Positions 23,681 through 31,790 of a DNA stretch of 32,096 nucleotides are shown in pieces; position 1 is the stretch's first letter, and each line of letters opens with the position of its first letter. This DNA is from Raoultibacter timonensis (GTDB lineage Bacteria > Actinomycetota > Coriobacteriia > Coriobacteriales > Eggerthellaceae). The translations under genes and the position numbers were made by a program. The notes under the pieces were generated by a model. It did not search any database. It was not told the DNA's origin and worked only from the letters and a program-made list of their open reading frames with translations. Location: assembly GCF_900240215.1 (NCBI RefSeq), contig NZ_LT964679.1, forward strand, positions 992,035 to 1,024,130. The letters are read 5' to 3'.

Positions 23681-24580
23681 ATGAGTACCGAAGCATCGGG
23701 CAGATCCCCCCGCAAACGCTGGCTTACCGCACGCAGAATCGTGCAAACAGGCGTGCTGATCGCCTTCGCGGCCCTCGTTGTCGCAAGCGGGTGGGGTCTG
23801 TTCGGGCTCGTCCAAGGCGGAGACGATCCCGTACCCACACCCTCCGACATGCCCTTGTACGGCACGCTTTCGTCTTCCCACCTGCTGGGCCTCGATCTGC
23901 TCGACCCGTATGCCGTGCTCCAGATAACCGCCGCGTCGAAAAGCTTCTCGTTCGACTGGCTGCTTTTCGCTCTGCCGATACTCGTTTTGTACGCAGCCGT
24001 TCGGGGCAGGGCGTTCTGCGGCTGGGTATGCCCGGTGAACCTGCTGCTCGAAGGCGTCGACTGGCTGCGGGGGAAACTCGGTTTGAAGGTTGCCGAGCGC
24101 ACCGTTCCCCGCCACGCCAAGCTCGGGATCGCGCTCGCGGTCATCGTCGCCTCCGCGGTGACCTCGGTTCCCGTGTTCGAGGCGTTCTCGCCGATCAGCG
24201 CCGTGAACAAGGGGATTCTCCTTGGAAGCGTTGCCGGGCTCTGGGTGCTTGTCGCCATCGTCGTGCTCGAGCTGTTCTGGAGCCATCGCGTATGGTGTCG
24301 CGCCCTCTGCCCGCTCGGCGGCTTCTACGAAGCGGTAGGGCGGCTCGGATTTCTCAACGTGCGCATCGACCCGAAGGCCTGCATCCACTGCAACGCCTGC
24401 AAAGAAGCATGCCTGGCCGACCCCGAGATCCTCGATCCCATCCTGCTCGAGCAGGCGATGTACGTGAGCGCGGGAGACTGCATGGTGTGCGGAAAATGCG
24501 TCGACTCCTGCCCCGCGAAAGCGCTTTCGATCGAACCGGGGCTCGATCATTACCGTGCCCGTCCAAGGCGCAGCCGATAG
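23681..24580 (+). CDS. napH: NapH-like membrane quinol dehydrogenase subunit
   Basis: 299-residue polytopic membrane protein with four hydrophobic spans (about 19-43, 93-107, 147-163, 180-199). It carries the two NapH/NosR-type CxxxCP motifs, C113/C117 (FCGWVCPVN) and C206/C210 (WCRALCPLGGFY). Two C-terminal cytoplasmic [4Fe-4S] sites are C234/237/240/244 and C267/270/273/277. It is expected to oxidise menaquinol and pass electrons to NapG. GAGGCG precedes the ATG, eight bases after napD. Last gene of the operon. With no napC in the cluster, NapGH is the likely only electron entry. Confidence 0.93.
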   Translation: MSTEASGRSPRKRWLTARRIVQTGVLIAFAALVVASGWGLFGLVQGGDDPVPTPSDMPLYGTLSSSHLLGLDLLDPYAVLQITAASKSFSFDWLLFALPILVLYAAVRGRAFCGWVCPVNLLLEGVDWLRGKLGLKVAERTVPRHAKLGIALAVIVASAVTSVPVFEAFSPISAVNKGILLGSVAGLWVLVAIVVLELFWSHRVWCRALCPLGGFYEAVGRLGFLNVRIDPKACIHCNACKEACLADPEILDPILLEQAMYVSAGDCMVCGKCVDSCPAKALSIEPGLDHYRARPRRSR

Positions 24581-24660
24581 ACGGAAAACCGCAGCGCCGT
24601 CCGCCACGAGGGGAAACGCAGGCCAGAATAACAGCGGCTCCCGTGTTTTCCCTTGCGTGC

Positions 24661-24680
24661 GCCGCCGTTCGTACGGCGGC
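24661..24680. terminator. GC hairpin between convergent napH and response regulator
   Basis: GCCGCCGT (24661-24668) pairs with ACGGCGGC (24673-24680) around TCGT, seven bases beyond the response-regulator stop. No T-tract on either strand. It could be a hairpin-only terminator for the two converging transcripts. Confidence 0.4.
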
Positions 24681-24687
24681 CGGCACC

Positions 24688-25338
24688 CTATATATCGAGC
24701 AGCTTGTGCGCCATCGCGTAGGCGACGAGATCCGCCCGCGTCTTGAGGCCGAGCTTCGCATATATCTTGCTGCGATGGGCTTCGACGGTTTTCACCGAAA
24801 GGAATATCAACTCCGATATCTCCTTGTTGGTATACCCTTTCGCCAGAAGCTGCAAGATCTCGAGCTCGCGCGTCGAGAGCTTCTTGTAGGAAGCATCGGC
24901 ATCTTTGCCCCCCTCGGTAGCGAACAGCTGCTTGGTAAGGCTCGCGGCCATTTTGGGGTGGATGTAGGTTCCGCCCCCGACAACCGATTTGACGGCTCCT
25001 AAAAGCTCGTCGGAACTCGAGTTCTTGAGCACATAGCCCGAAGCGCCGCCGCGCAGCGTAAAGTACAGGTACTCGGGTTCGGCGAACATGGTGACGATCA
25101 CGATGCGCGTTGCGGGATGGTCTTTCGCAATGCGCTCGCAAGCGACAAGGCCACTCTGTCCCGGCGGCATCGAGATGTCCATGAGAAGCACGTCGGGCTT
25201 CTCGCGCGCCACCACTTCGTACGCCTGCATGCCGTCGGCCGCCTCGCCGACTACCGCCATGTCGGGATCCTGTTCGATCAGCATCCTGAAACCCGATCGG
25301 ACGATTTCGTGGTCGTCGGCCAATACGATCCTAATCAT
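24688..25338 (-). CDS. NarL/LuxR-type response regulator
   Basis: 216-residue two-component regulator. The receiver domain has Asp8/Asp9, the phosphorylation site Asp54 (LLMDISMP), Thr83 and Lys105. The C-terminal LuxR-type helix-turn-helix (about 150-210) reads LSTRELEILQLLAKGYTNKEISELIFLSVKTVEAHRSKIYAKL. The ATG at 25338 overlaps the last codons and stop of the kinase gene by eight bases, with GGGGGG four bases before it, so the pair is translationally coupled. Its convergent position next to the nap operon, and the 7-2-7 site before napG, suggest nap control, which is inference. Confidence 0.94.
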   Translation of the reverse strand: MIRIVLADDHEIVRSGFRMLIEQDPDMAVVGEAADGMQAYEVVAREKPDVLLMDISMPPGQSGLVACERIAKDHPATRIVIVTMFAEPEYLYFTLRGGASGYVLKNSSSDELLGAVKSVVGGGTYIHPKMAASLTKQLFATEGGKDADASYKKLSTRELEILQLLAKGYTNKEISELIFLSVKTVEAHRSKIYAKLGLKTRADLVAYAMAHKLLDI

Positions 25339-26524
25339 GCAACCCCCCATCCATGCCCATGGGGGCGACGAGCGTGACCGTCGTGCCGTTTCCCCCCGAT
25401 TCGATCGACAGCGTTGCGCCGATCAGATTGGCTCGTTCCCTCATACCCGGCAACCCGCATCCGGACCCCCGTATCTCGGGACTGTCGACGTTGAAGCCGC
25501 GTCCGCTGTCGGAAACGCTCACATGGAGCCATCCGCCCGCGTTTTCGATCGAAACGTGGATCTTATCGGAATCGGAGTACTTGCAGGCGTTGAGGATGGC
25601 TTCCTGGCATATGCGGTAGGCCTGCGTTTCCAAAGCCTGGGGAAATCGCTCGGTCGTCAAATCGCCTTCGAACACGATTTCGGCTCCGTAGGTCTTTTCG
25701 AATATGGCAGCCTGCGAGCGAAGGGCCGAAGCGAAGCCGAGATGGTCGAGTGCCGAAGGCCGTAGCTCGACCGTGATGTTGTGGAGCTCGTCGAGGATTC
25801 TTTCGATGTTGGAGCCCGCCTCGTCGATAATGGTGCACTCCTGCTCGCTTCCCACCATGCCGTGCAGGCGCTTGAGGGAAAACGATACCGACCAGAGCTC
25901 CTGGGCGATGCCGTCGTGCAGCTCGCGGGAAATCCGCTTGCGTTCGTCTTCCTGGGCACCGATGATGCGGGTGATCTCGGAATGGGGTATCGGCGCATCG
26001 CTCTTGGCCGGGCGTTTCTCTTCGACGATCTTTTCGAAGTTCATGAAGCCTTCGGATACGACCTCGAGGTCGCAGATCGTGCCATCGAGGTCGTCGATCA
26101 TACGCCGGTACACATCGACATGGTTTTCGTCGACCGAACGGAACGCAGCGAGCAGCGAGCCCACTACGCGCCCGCCTTTCTTCAGCGGCAAGGCGCAGAA
26201 GCTCCGGAGGTCCTCCGCGAACACGATAGGGTACGAAGAGTACTCCTGAGGGTCGATCTCCTCGTCGATGTCGGTGAAGAGCATGGGCTTACCGGATTTG
26301 ATGACGATGCCGCCGATGCCGTGACCGGGGGCCAGTACGATGCGCTTATGGCGCTCGCCGGTTGCTCCCGCGCTGTATATCCACTTCAACGGGGCGCCGA
26401 CGAAGGCGGTCAGCCCGATGGCGACGAAGTCGAACCCGTAGCGCTCGCAAACCTTCGACACCGCCTGCGTGTACTCGGCGCAAGCGCCGGCAAGCGTATC
26501 TTCCGGAAAATTCGATGCAGCCAT
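25331..26524 (-). CDS. Soluble GAF-domain sensor histidine kinase (NreB/NarX-type)
   Basis: 397-residue cytoplasmic kinase with no membrane span. An N-terminal GAF domain (about 10-160, SFCALPLKKGGRVVGSLLAAF) is followed by HisKA_3 with the phospho-accepting His203 in SRELHDGIAQELWSVSF. A HATPase domain follows, with the N-box QEAILNACKYS (307-317), DSGRGF and GCGLPGMRERA. It lacks the cysteine-rich PAS of staphylococcal NreB, but its GAF domain recalls NreA, a GAF-type nitrate receptor, so nitrate sensing is a reasonable guess. The start is ATG 26524 with a weak GGGG site; a longer frame to 26593 has less support. It is upstream of and overlapping the response regulator. Confidence 0.88.
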   Translation of the reverse strand: MAASNFPEDTLAGACAEYTQAVSKVCERYGFDFVAIGLTAFVGAPLKWIYSAGATGERHKRIVLAPGHGIGGIVIKSGKPMLFTDIDEEIDPQEYSSYPIVFAEDLRSFCALPLKKGGRVVGSLLAAFRSVDENHVDVYRRMIDDLDGTICDLEVVSEGFMNFEKIVEEKRPAKSDAPIPHSEITRIIGAQEDERKRISRELHDGIAQELWSVSFSLKRLHGMVGSEQECTIIDEAGSNIERILDELHNITVELRPSALDHLGFASALRSQAAIFEKTYGAEIVFEGDLTTERFPQALETQAYRICQEAILNACKYSDSDKIHVSIENAGGWLHVSVSDSGRGFNVDSPEIRGSGCGLPGMRERANLIGATLSIESGGNGTTVTLVAPMGMDGGLHD

Positions 26525-26766
26525 ATATCCCCGTCCGTGCCCGTACCCGATTATTCTGCCTGTTCCATGATAGCACTTGCGCTCGGCATGCAACCAGATC
26601 GGACGCGGTGCGGGCGAAAAGGCGGACCGCCGCGCTAAAACGCGGACAGGCGAACCCGCTTCCGCACGAGTCCGGCGTCGAATCGGCGTAAGAGTTTCCG
26701 CTCTACATCGGCGGCATCGAGAGAATCAGAGCGGCAAAGACGGCGATGCCGACTGGGCGGAAAACG

Positions 26767-26797
26767 AAAAGGAGCCTTCGATCGGTGAAGGCTCCTT
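26767..26797 (-). terminator. Terminator of tRNA-Val
   Basis: AAGGAGCCTTC (26769-26779) pairs with GAAGGCTCCTT (26787-26797). The minus strand then reads TTTTCGTTTTCC. It lies ten bases past the tRNA 3' end. The sequence between here and the kinase start (26525-26766) shows no gene. Confidence 0.9.
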
Positions 26798-26806
26798 CGA
26801 TATCAA

Positions 26807-26881
<75 letters not shown>

Positions 26882-26923
26882 GCTTTGACGCATCGCGTAG
26901 GCGTTGCGCACCAGCGAATGGAT

Positions 26924-26951
26924 ATACTACCAGATTGAGCGCTTCTGGCAA
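26924..26951 (-). promoter_or_regulatory. Putative tRNA-Val promoter
   Basis: TTGCCA (26946-26951) and TAGTAT (26924-26929) on the minus strand with a 16-base spacer, about 43 bases upstream of the tRNA. Confidence 0.5.
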
Positions 26952-26957
26952 AGGATA

Positions 26958-26990
26958 TTTTGAAAAATCTTATCTGAGAATTTTTCAAAA
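26958..26990. repeat. AT-rich inverted repeat between divergent tRNA genes
   Basis: A perfect 11-base pair (TTTTGAAAAAT at 26958-26968, ATTTTTCAAAA at 26980-26990) with an 11-base loop, notable in GC-rich DNA. It sits between the two divergent tRNA promoters and could be a protein-binding or insulating element. Confidence 0.6.
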
Positions 26991-26997
26991 AAAGGGC

Positions 26998-27026
26998 TTG
27001 CGCTCGGTGGTCGGTTTCAGTATCAT
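26998..27026 (+). promoter_or_regulatory. Promoter of tRNA-Gly/tRNA-Cys
   Basis: TTGCGC (26998-27003) and TATCAT (27021-27026) with a 17-base spacer place the start about seven bases before tRNA-Gly. Confidence 0.6.
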
Positions 27027-27039
27027 ATCTCCTTGCGTT

Positions 27040-27115
<76 letters not shown>

Positions 27116-27180
27116 TCGTAGATTCGGGCCGGTCATTCATAACTGTGTATGGCCGGCCTTTTCGATGAAGACGCACGCAT

Positions 27181-27254
27181 GGCGACGTGGCCAAGTGGTA
27201 AGGCAGAGGCCTGCAAAGCCTTCACCCCCGGTTCGAATCCGGGCGTCGCCTCCA
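27181..27254 (+). tRNA. tRNA-Cys (anticodon GCA)
   Basis: The acceptor GGCGACG pairs with CGTCGCC. The anticodon loop CTGCAAA has GCA, and the T-arm has GGTTCGAATCC. CCA is encoded. 74 bases. It lies 65 bases after tRNA-Gly with no promoter of its own visible, so the two are probably co-transcribed. Confidence 0.96.
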
Positions 27255-27265
27255 GAAATTCCCTG

Positions 27266-27285
27266 AACGCCTTCGGGCGTTTTTT
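27266..27285 (+). terminator. Terminator of the tRNA-Gly/tRNA-Cys unit
   Basis: AACGCC and GGCGTT form a stem capped by a TTCG tetraloop and are followed by a run of six T residues. Confidence 0.92.
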
Positions 27286-27353
27286 CATGCCCTGCCCTTG
27301 CCGGTTTGCCGCCGTCTCGGGCAGTCGACGGCTTCGGAACGATCCCGCGCGCT

Positions 27354-27806
27354 CTAGTGCAGCTCGAACCAGCTGTTCCCGTCTTTGCCGGTGCGGTACA
27401 TGAACTCCTGCAGTTCGGTTGAATCGAATACGGCGAGCAGCTCCCTGAAATCGGGGACAAGCGGATACGAATCGATATCGGCGCGTTTGATCCAGCGCAT
27501 TTTACCCTCGGCCGACGACGAGAGCTCGCCCGAGAATTCGGAGGTCTTGAATAGCAGCGCGATATAGCGCTCGTCGTCTTCCGACTGAAACTGCTTGACG
27601 CCGCAGAGACGCGGGTGCTCGATGGTGAGACCGGTCTCTTCCCATATCTCGCGCTTCACCGCTTCAACGAACGATTCGCCGTGCTCGACATGGCCGCCGG
27701 GAAACGTCACCCCGGGCCAGTTTTCGGCCACGCGATCCTGCAGAAGAATCTCGTCGTCTTTGTACACCATGCACAGCACGGTTACGATTGCCTGTTCGCT
27801 CGCCAT
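27354..27806 (-). CDS. Nudix hydrolase (MutT-like)
   Basis: 150-residue Nudix protein that cleaves a nucleoside diphosphate linked to another group. The Nudix box is complete: Gly38, Glu44 and REIWEE (52-57) in GGHVEHGESFVEAVKREIWEETGL. TVLCMVYKDDEILLQDR at the start is typical of the MutT/8-oxo-dGTPase-like branch, but the true substrate is unknown. The ATG at 27806 has only a weak upstream purine run. A GTG seven codons earlier (27827) is possible, with no better site. Confidence 0.9.
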   Translation of the reverse strand: MASEQAIVTVLCMVYKDDEILLQDRVAENWPGVTFPGGHVEHGESFVEAVKREIWEETGLTIEHPRLCGVKQFQSEDDERYIALLFKTSEFSGELSSSAEGKMRWIKRADIDSYPLVPDFRELLAVFDSTELQEFMYRTGKDGNSWFELH

Positions 27807-27942
27807 ATCAGCACGCTTTCGTCGCACGCGGCCGTCAGCCGCCCTCCGTTCAATATACCACCGTTACGCCCGGCTTCGGACGAAGCGGCGATCCGCAATC
27901 CTCCGATTACCCGTCGTTTGCGAAACCGTTGCCGACGCGCGC

Positions 27943-28635
27943 TCAGAAGCGCTCGACAAGCTCGGCGAGCGATCGCACGGTTGCATACCCGCAGTCCTCG
28001 CAAGCTCCCGCCCTGTCGACGATGATCGGCCTTATGCCCGCGGCTTCGGCTCCCCTACCGTCGGCATCGGGACGGTCGCCCACATGAACCGCCTCCCCCG
28101 CTTCGATGCCCATCCGCTCCATTGCGATGGTGAAGATCATGGGATTGGGCTTGCGGTATCCCACATCGGCCGACGAAACGATCTCATCGAAGTACGGAGC
28201 CATTCTGAGGCCCCTGATAAGGCTCTCGAGGTTCGAAGACCAATTGGATACGATTCCGAGCCTCAGATGGCGTCTCTTCAGCTCCTTGAGGCATGGCAGG
28301 ACATCGTCGAGTATCCGCCAGTGCGCCGGCCGGCAATAGGATTCGTTCACTTCCCGGGCTATCCCCTCGGCATCGTGGCCCAAGCCCGTCAGGTGGCTGA
28401 GATAGCGGTACATGTCGAGGTACATCTCGACCGACCCCTCGGGAGAACACCAAAAATCGCCGTCCCTCAGATACTCCTCTTCGTAGAAGCGGTTCACAGC
28501 GGGAAGATGGACGCTCACCTCGGCCCGCTCGAGTTCATGGCCGCGTCGGACGGCAACCTCGTGAAAGGCGCCGTCGATATCGGGGTCCGCATCGATAAGC
28601 GTCGAGCCCACATCGAAAAACACCGTCTTGATCAC
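27943..28635 (-). CDS. HAD-superfamily hydrolase
   Basis: 230-residue cytoplasmic protein of the haloacid dehalogenase superfamily. Motif I is FFDVGSTLID with nucleophile Asp8, motif II is VSNWSSN, motif III is the Lys of YRKPNP, and motif IV is GDRPDAD. In motif I the second acidic residue (Asp+2) is Gly10, as in DxG-type members, so general acid chemistry may differ from ordinary phosphatases. A helical cap fills residues 15-110. The start is GTG 28635, with GGAGGAG six bases upstream. Substrate unknown. Confidence 0.88.
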   Translation of the reverse strand: MIKTVFFDVGSTLIDADPDIDGAFHEVAVRRGHELERAEVSVHLPAVNRFYEEEYLRDGDFWCSPEGSVEMYLDMYRYLSHLTGLGHDAEGIAREVNESYCRPAHWRILDDVLPCLKELKRRHLRLGIVSNWSSNLESLIRGLRMAPYFDEIVSSADVGYRKPNPMIFTIAMERMGIEAGEAVHVGDRPDADGRGAEAAGIRPIIVDRAGACEDCGYATVRSLAELVERF

Positions 28636-28740
28636 GCTTTCTCCTCCGCTCGCAACCAGTTGTTCGAATCCGCAACGAACGATGCGCGCATCGTTCGATC
28701 GATCGGAGCACGCCGAGCCCCGCAGTCCTCGTGGCCGCGC

Positions 28741-29649
28741 TCAGTCCTCGTGGCCGTCGTCGGGCTCGATATGCACGAGAACTTCGATAACCTGGGGGTA
28801 ACGCAGCTTGATGGCATCTTCGACCTGCTCGCTCAGGTCGTGCGCCGCGCCTACCGTCATGTCTTCGTCTACGCAGACGTGCAGATCGACGTACACTTCG
28901 CCCTCGGTGCCCCTCGTTCGGATGCGGTGCGCCTCCTTAACGCCGGGAATTCCCATGACGAACGCTTTCAACTCGTCTTCGGGAATGCGCGCATGATCCG
29001 AAAGCGTGGCGAGCGCATGCTTGAACACGTCGTAAGCGGTCGCCAGGATTGCGACGGTGACGATGAGCGCGACGATCGGATCGGCCGCGGGAAAACCGAG
29101 CGCCACGAAAACGAGCCCGACGATGACGCCCACCGACACGAGCGCATCCGACAGCGTATGGCTTGCATCGGCTGCGAGGACCTCGCTTTTAAGCTCTTTT
29201 CCTCGCCGTCTCTCGTAAAACGTGACGCCGAGATTCACGCAGAGCGTCACGATCATCACGACGAACGAAAACGGCGTCACATCGGCCGTATAGTTTCGCG
29301 ATACGAGCTTCACGACGGCGCTGCTTCCAACCTCGAAGGCGGCGAGCAGCAGCAGGATGCCGATGGCGAGGCTCGCGTAGGTTTCGAACTTCGCATGCCC
29401 GTACGGATGGCTTTCGTCGGCGGGGCGCGATGCGAGCGCGATGCCGATAAGCCCTATGACGTTTCCCGCCGAGTCGAATACGGAATGGATGCCGTCTGCC
29501 TGCATGGCGGCCGAGCCGGTTGCTGCTCCGTACAGGTACTTGGCGGCCGCTACACCGAGGTTCAGAAACAGGATGACCCATAAAACGCGCCTAATCGAGC
29601 GCATGCGATCGGATACGGGAGGTTTTGCCAGCATCGCCGTTCTCGCCAT
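28741..29649 (-). CDS. Cation diffusion facilitator transporter
   Basis: 302-residue CDF-family metal/proton antiporter exporting divalent cations across the cytoplasmic membrane. The metal-site motifs DGIHSVFD and DASHTLSDA lie on membrane helices 2 and 5. About six hydrophobic spans occupy residues 20-210, and a C-terminal cytoplasmic domain (VYVDLHVCVDEDMTV) follows. GHAKFE between helices is also conserved. AAGGAAGGG lies a few bases before ATG 29649. The metal (Zn, Fe, Mn or Co) cannot be assigned. A short copy of its stop-codon region is repeated just downstream. Confidence 0.93.
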   Translation of the reverse strand: MARTAMLAKPPVSDRMRSIRRVLWVILFLNLGVAAAKYLYGAATGSAAMQADGIHSVFDSAGNVIGLIGIALASRPADESHPYGHAKFETYASLAIGILLLLAAFEVGSSAVVKLVSRNYTADVTPFSFVVMIVTLCVNLGVTFYERRRGKELKSEVLAADASHTLSDALVSVGVIVGLVFVALGFPAADPIVALIVTVAILATAYDVFKHALATLSDHARIPEDELKAFVMGIPGVKEAHRIRTRGTEGEVYVDLHVCVDEDMTVGAAHDLSEQVEDAIKLRYPQVIEVLVHIEPDDGHED

Positions 29650-29705
29650 GATCCCTTCCTTTCGCCCGTTGCGTCCAAGACCAGCTCGGACTGCCTGACT
29701 ATACG

Positions 29706-29730
29706 AAAAAGGGAGTCCGTAGACTCCCTT
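29706..29730 (-). terminator. Terminator of tRNA-Leu
   Basis: AAGGGAGTC (29709-29717) pairs with GACTCCCTT (29722-29730). The minus strand continues with TTTTT, eight bases past the tRNA end. Confidence 0.9.
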
Positions 29731-29738
29731 CGATTTCC

Positions 29739-29827
29739 TGGTGTCGGAGGCGGGATTTGAACCCGCACACCCGTAATGTGGGCACTAGCACCTCAAGCTA
29801 GCGTGTCTGCCGTTCCACCACTCCGAC
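29739..29827 (-). tRNA. tRNA-Leu (anticodon GAG)
   Basis: A class II tRNA with a long variable arm. The acceptor GTCGGAG pairs with CTCCGAC, the anticodon stem CTAGC/GCTAG holds loop TTGAGGT (GAG), and the T-arm has GGTTCAAATCC. CCA is encoded. 89 bases. Confidence 0.96.
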
Positions 29828-29856
29828 GTATGCATTGCTCAAAAGCAACGTTGGAT

Positions 29857-29884
29857 ATTCTACCAAAACCTGAGCCGTTGTACA
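29857..29884 (-). promoter_or_regulatory. Putative tRNA-Leu promoter
   Basis: TGTACA (29879-29884) and TAGAAT (29857-29862) on the minus strand with a 16-base spacer, 30 bases upstream of the tRNA. Confidence 0.45.
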
Positions 29885-29900
29885 GAACTTTTTTCAACTA

Positions 29901-30152
29901 TTATCGGATAGTTCCGTGGGGATAGATGATCATGAGCACCAAAAGCGAGAGCAGGAATACAACCGCGAAGATAATCGTGATGCGATCAAGGTTTTTCTCC
30001 ACGATGCTCGTACCCGTTTGCGTCGAGTAGACCGAGCTGGCGATCATGTCGGAAATGCCGGTGCCCTTACCCGAGTGCAACAAGATGAATATGATCAAGC
30101 CGACGCCCGAAACAACCAGCAAAACCAGCGTGATAATCAACAAGGGGTTCAA
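29901..30152 (-). CDS. secG: Preprotein translocase subunit SecG
   Basis: 83-residue small membrane subunit of the SecYEG channel. Two hydrophobic spans (about 3-25 and 57-77) flank the conserved loop LLHSGKGTGISDM. The start is TTG at 30152, with GAGGAG nine bases upstream, giving the usual MNPLLI opening. It lies downstream of gpmI, the arrangement seen in many Gram-positive glycolytic operons. Confidence 0.94.
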   Translation of the reverse strand: MNPLLIITLVLLVVSGVGLIIFILLHSGKGTGISDMIASSVYSTQTGTSIVEKNLDRITIIFAVVFLLSLLVLMIIYPHGTIR

Positions 30153-30226
30153 CGTATCTCTCTCCTCAAAACCGTACTTCTCTGCATTCGCTCACAAGTT
30201 ATCGATTATAACCGCATGCTGCACCT

Positions 30227-31780
30227 TTACGCAAGTAGGCTTTTGCCCGTCATCTCGGAAGGCGCACATAACCCGATCAGCTCGAGCAGCGTCGGTGCGA
30301 TATCGCACAGCGCACCCCTTTCGTCGGCGAGTTGGCGCCCCGTTTCGGCGTAGTCGATCAAAACGAGGGGGACGAGCGCCGTGGTGTGGGCCGTGAAGGG
30401 CGTACCGTCTTCGGCGAGCATCTTGTCGGCATTGCCGTGATCCGCCGTCAGAAGCGCAACGCCGCCCTTTTCCCGCAGCGCAGCAAGCACCTCGCCCACA
30501 CCCGCGTCGACCGCTTCGACCGCTTCGATCGCAGCGGGAATGCTTCCGGTATGCCCCACCATATCGCAGTTTGCAAAGTTGACCAGGTATACGTCGGCTT
30601 CGTCGGCGCGTATGGCAGAGGCGAGCGCCTCAGCCACCTCCGGCTCGCTCATCTCGGGCTGCAGATCGTAGGTCGCAACCTTCGGGCTCGCTACGAGCTT
30701 GCGCACCTCCTGGGCCTTCGGCGCTTCGACTCCCCCGTTCAGGAAGAAAGTCACGTGCGCGTACTTCTCGGTCTCGGCTATGTGGTACTGGACGAGCCCC
30801 GACTCTGCGAGCACGTCGGCAAGCACGTTTCGGGGGAATTCCTTCGCAAACGCAATCGGCGCGCCGATGGTCGGATCGTACTCGGTCAGGCAGACGAACG
30901 AAACGCGAGGATGCGCTTCCCTCTCGAAACCCGCGAAGTCTCCATCGGTAAACGCGCGCGTCAGCTCGCGGGCGCGATCGGGCCTGAAGTTGAAGAATAC
31001 GACCGAATCGCCGTCGCGTACGCCCCGCTCGTCGAACGATATGGGCTCGAAGAACTCGTCGGTCACGCCGGCGTCGTAGGACGCGCGCATCGCATCGACG
31101 GGGTCGATCGCCGAATACGGCTCTCCCCCCACGATCGCTCGGTACGCCCGCTCGACGCGCTCCCAGCGGTTGTCGCGGTCCATCGCGTAGTAGCGCCCGT
31201 CGATCGATCCGATGGACAGGGCGGTTTTGTCCGTGGAAATGCGCTCCATCTCGCCTTCGAGCTCCTCGATGAACCCAAGGCCGCTCTTCGGCGGCACGTC
31301 GCGCCCGTCCATGAAGCAATGCACGCGCACCTCGGGAACGCCCATCGAAGCGGCAAGCTCCAAAAGCGCGTAGAGATGTGCGTTGCTCGAATGCACGCCG
31401 CCATCCGAGAGCAAGCCCATGAGGTGGAGCACCGCCCCCGGCTTCGACGCGTTCTCGTACGCGTTCCGTATAACGGGGTTCTCGGCCAGCGAACCGTCAC
31501 GGCACGCGCGGTTGATCCTCGTCAGCTCCTGGTACACCACGCGCCCGGCGCCGATGTTCAAATGCCCGACCTCCGAATTGCCCATCTGCCCGTCGGGCAG
31601 GCCCACCGGTTCGCCCGAAGCATCGAGAACGGTTTTCGAGCACATGCCGAACAGTTCGTCGAGCACCGGCGTCGAGGCAAGGGAGATCGCGTTGCCGTCG
31701 CCGGGTTCGGCCAAGCCGAACCCGTCCATGATGATGAGGCACGCGGGAAGCGTCAGATCCCGTTTTTCTGCAGAGGCCAT
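30227..31780 (-). CDS. gpmI: 2,3-bisphosphoglycerate-independent phosphoglycerate mutase
   Basis: 517-residue manganese-dependent enzyme converting 3- to 2-phosphoglycerate in glycolysis. It belongs to the alkaline-phosphatase fold: Asp19 in IIMDGFG and the nucleophile Ser69 in QMGNSEVGHLNIGAGR. HCFMDGRDVPPKS, GRYYAMDRDNRW, FFNFRPDRARELT, ANCDMVGHTG and LLTADHGNADKM follow in order. ATG 31780 has GGAG seven bases upstream, where the tpiA stop overlaps the ribosome site, so the genes are coupled. An in-frame extension to 31843 lies inside tpiA and is excluded. Confidence 0.97.
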   Translation of the reverse strand: MASAEKRDLTLPACLIIMDGFGLAEPGDGNAISLASTPVLDELFGMCSKTVLDASGEPVGLPDGQMGNSEVGHLNIGAGRVVYQELTRINRACRDGSLAENPVIRNAYENASKPGAVLHLMGLLSDGGVHSSNAHLYALLELAASMGVPEVRVHCFMDGRDVPPKSGLGFIEELEGEMERISTDKTALSIGSIDGRYYAMDRDNRWERVERAYRAIVGGEPYSAIDPVDAMRASYDAGVTDEFFEPISFDERGVRDGDSVVFFNFRPDRARELTRAFTDGDFAGFEREAHPRVSFVCLTEYDPTIGAPIAFAKEFPRNVLADVLAESGLVQYHIAETEKYAHVTFFLNGGVEAPKAQEVRKLVASPKVATYDLQPEMSEPEVAEALASAIRADEADVYLVNFANCDMVGHTGSIPAAIEAVEAVDAGVGEVLAALREKGGVALLTADHGNADKMLAEDGTPFTAHTTALVPLVLIDYAETGRQLADERGALCDIAPTLLELIGLCAPSEMTGKSLLA

Positions 31781-31790
31781 GGATGCGCTC

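Noticed and set aside
27595..29583. 662-codon open frame on the plus strand
   Set aside because: It is antisense to three real genes (Nudix, HAD, CDF) and crosses their intergenic gaps with no ribosome site or motifs.
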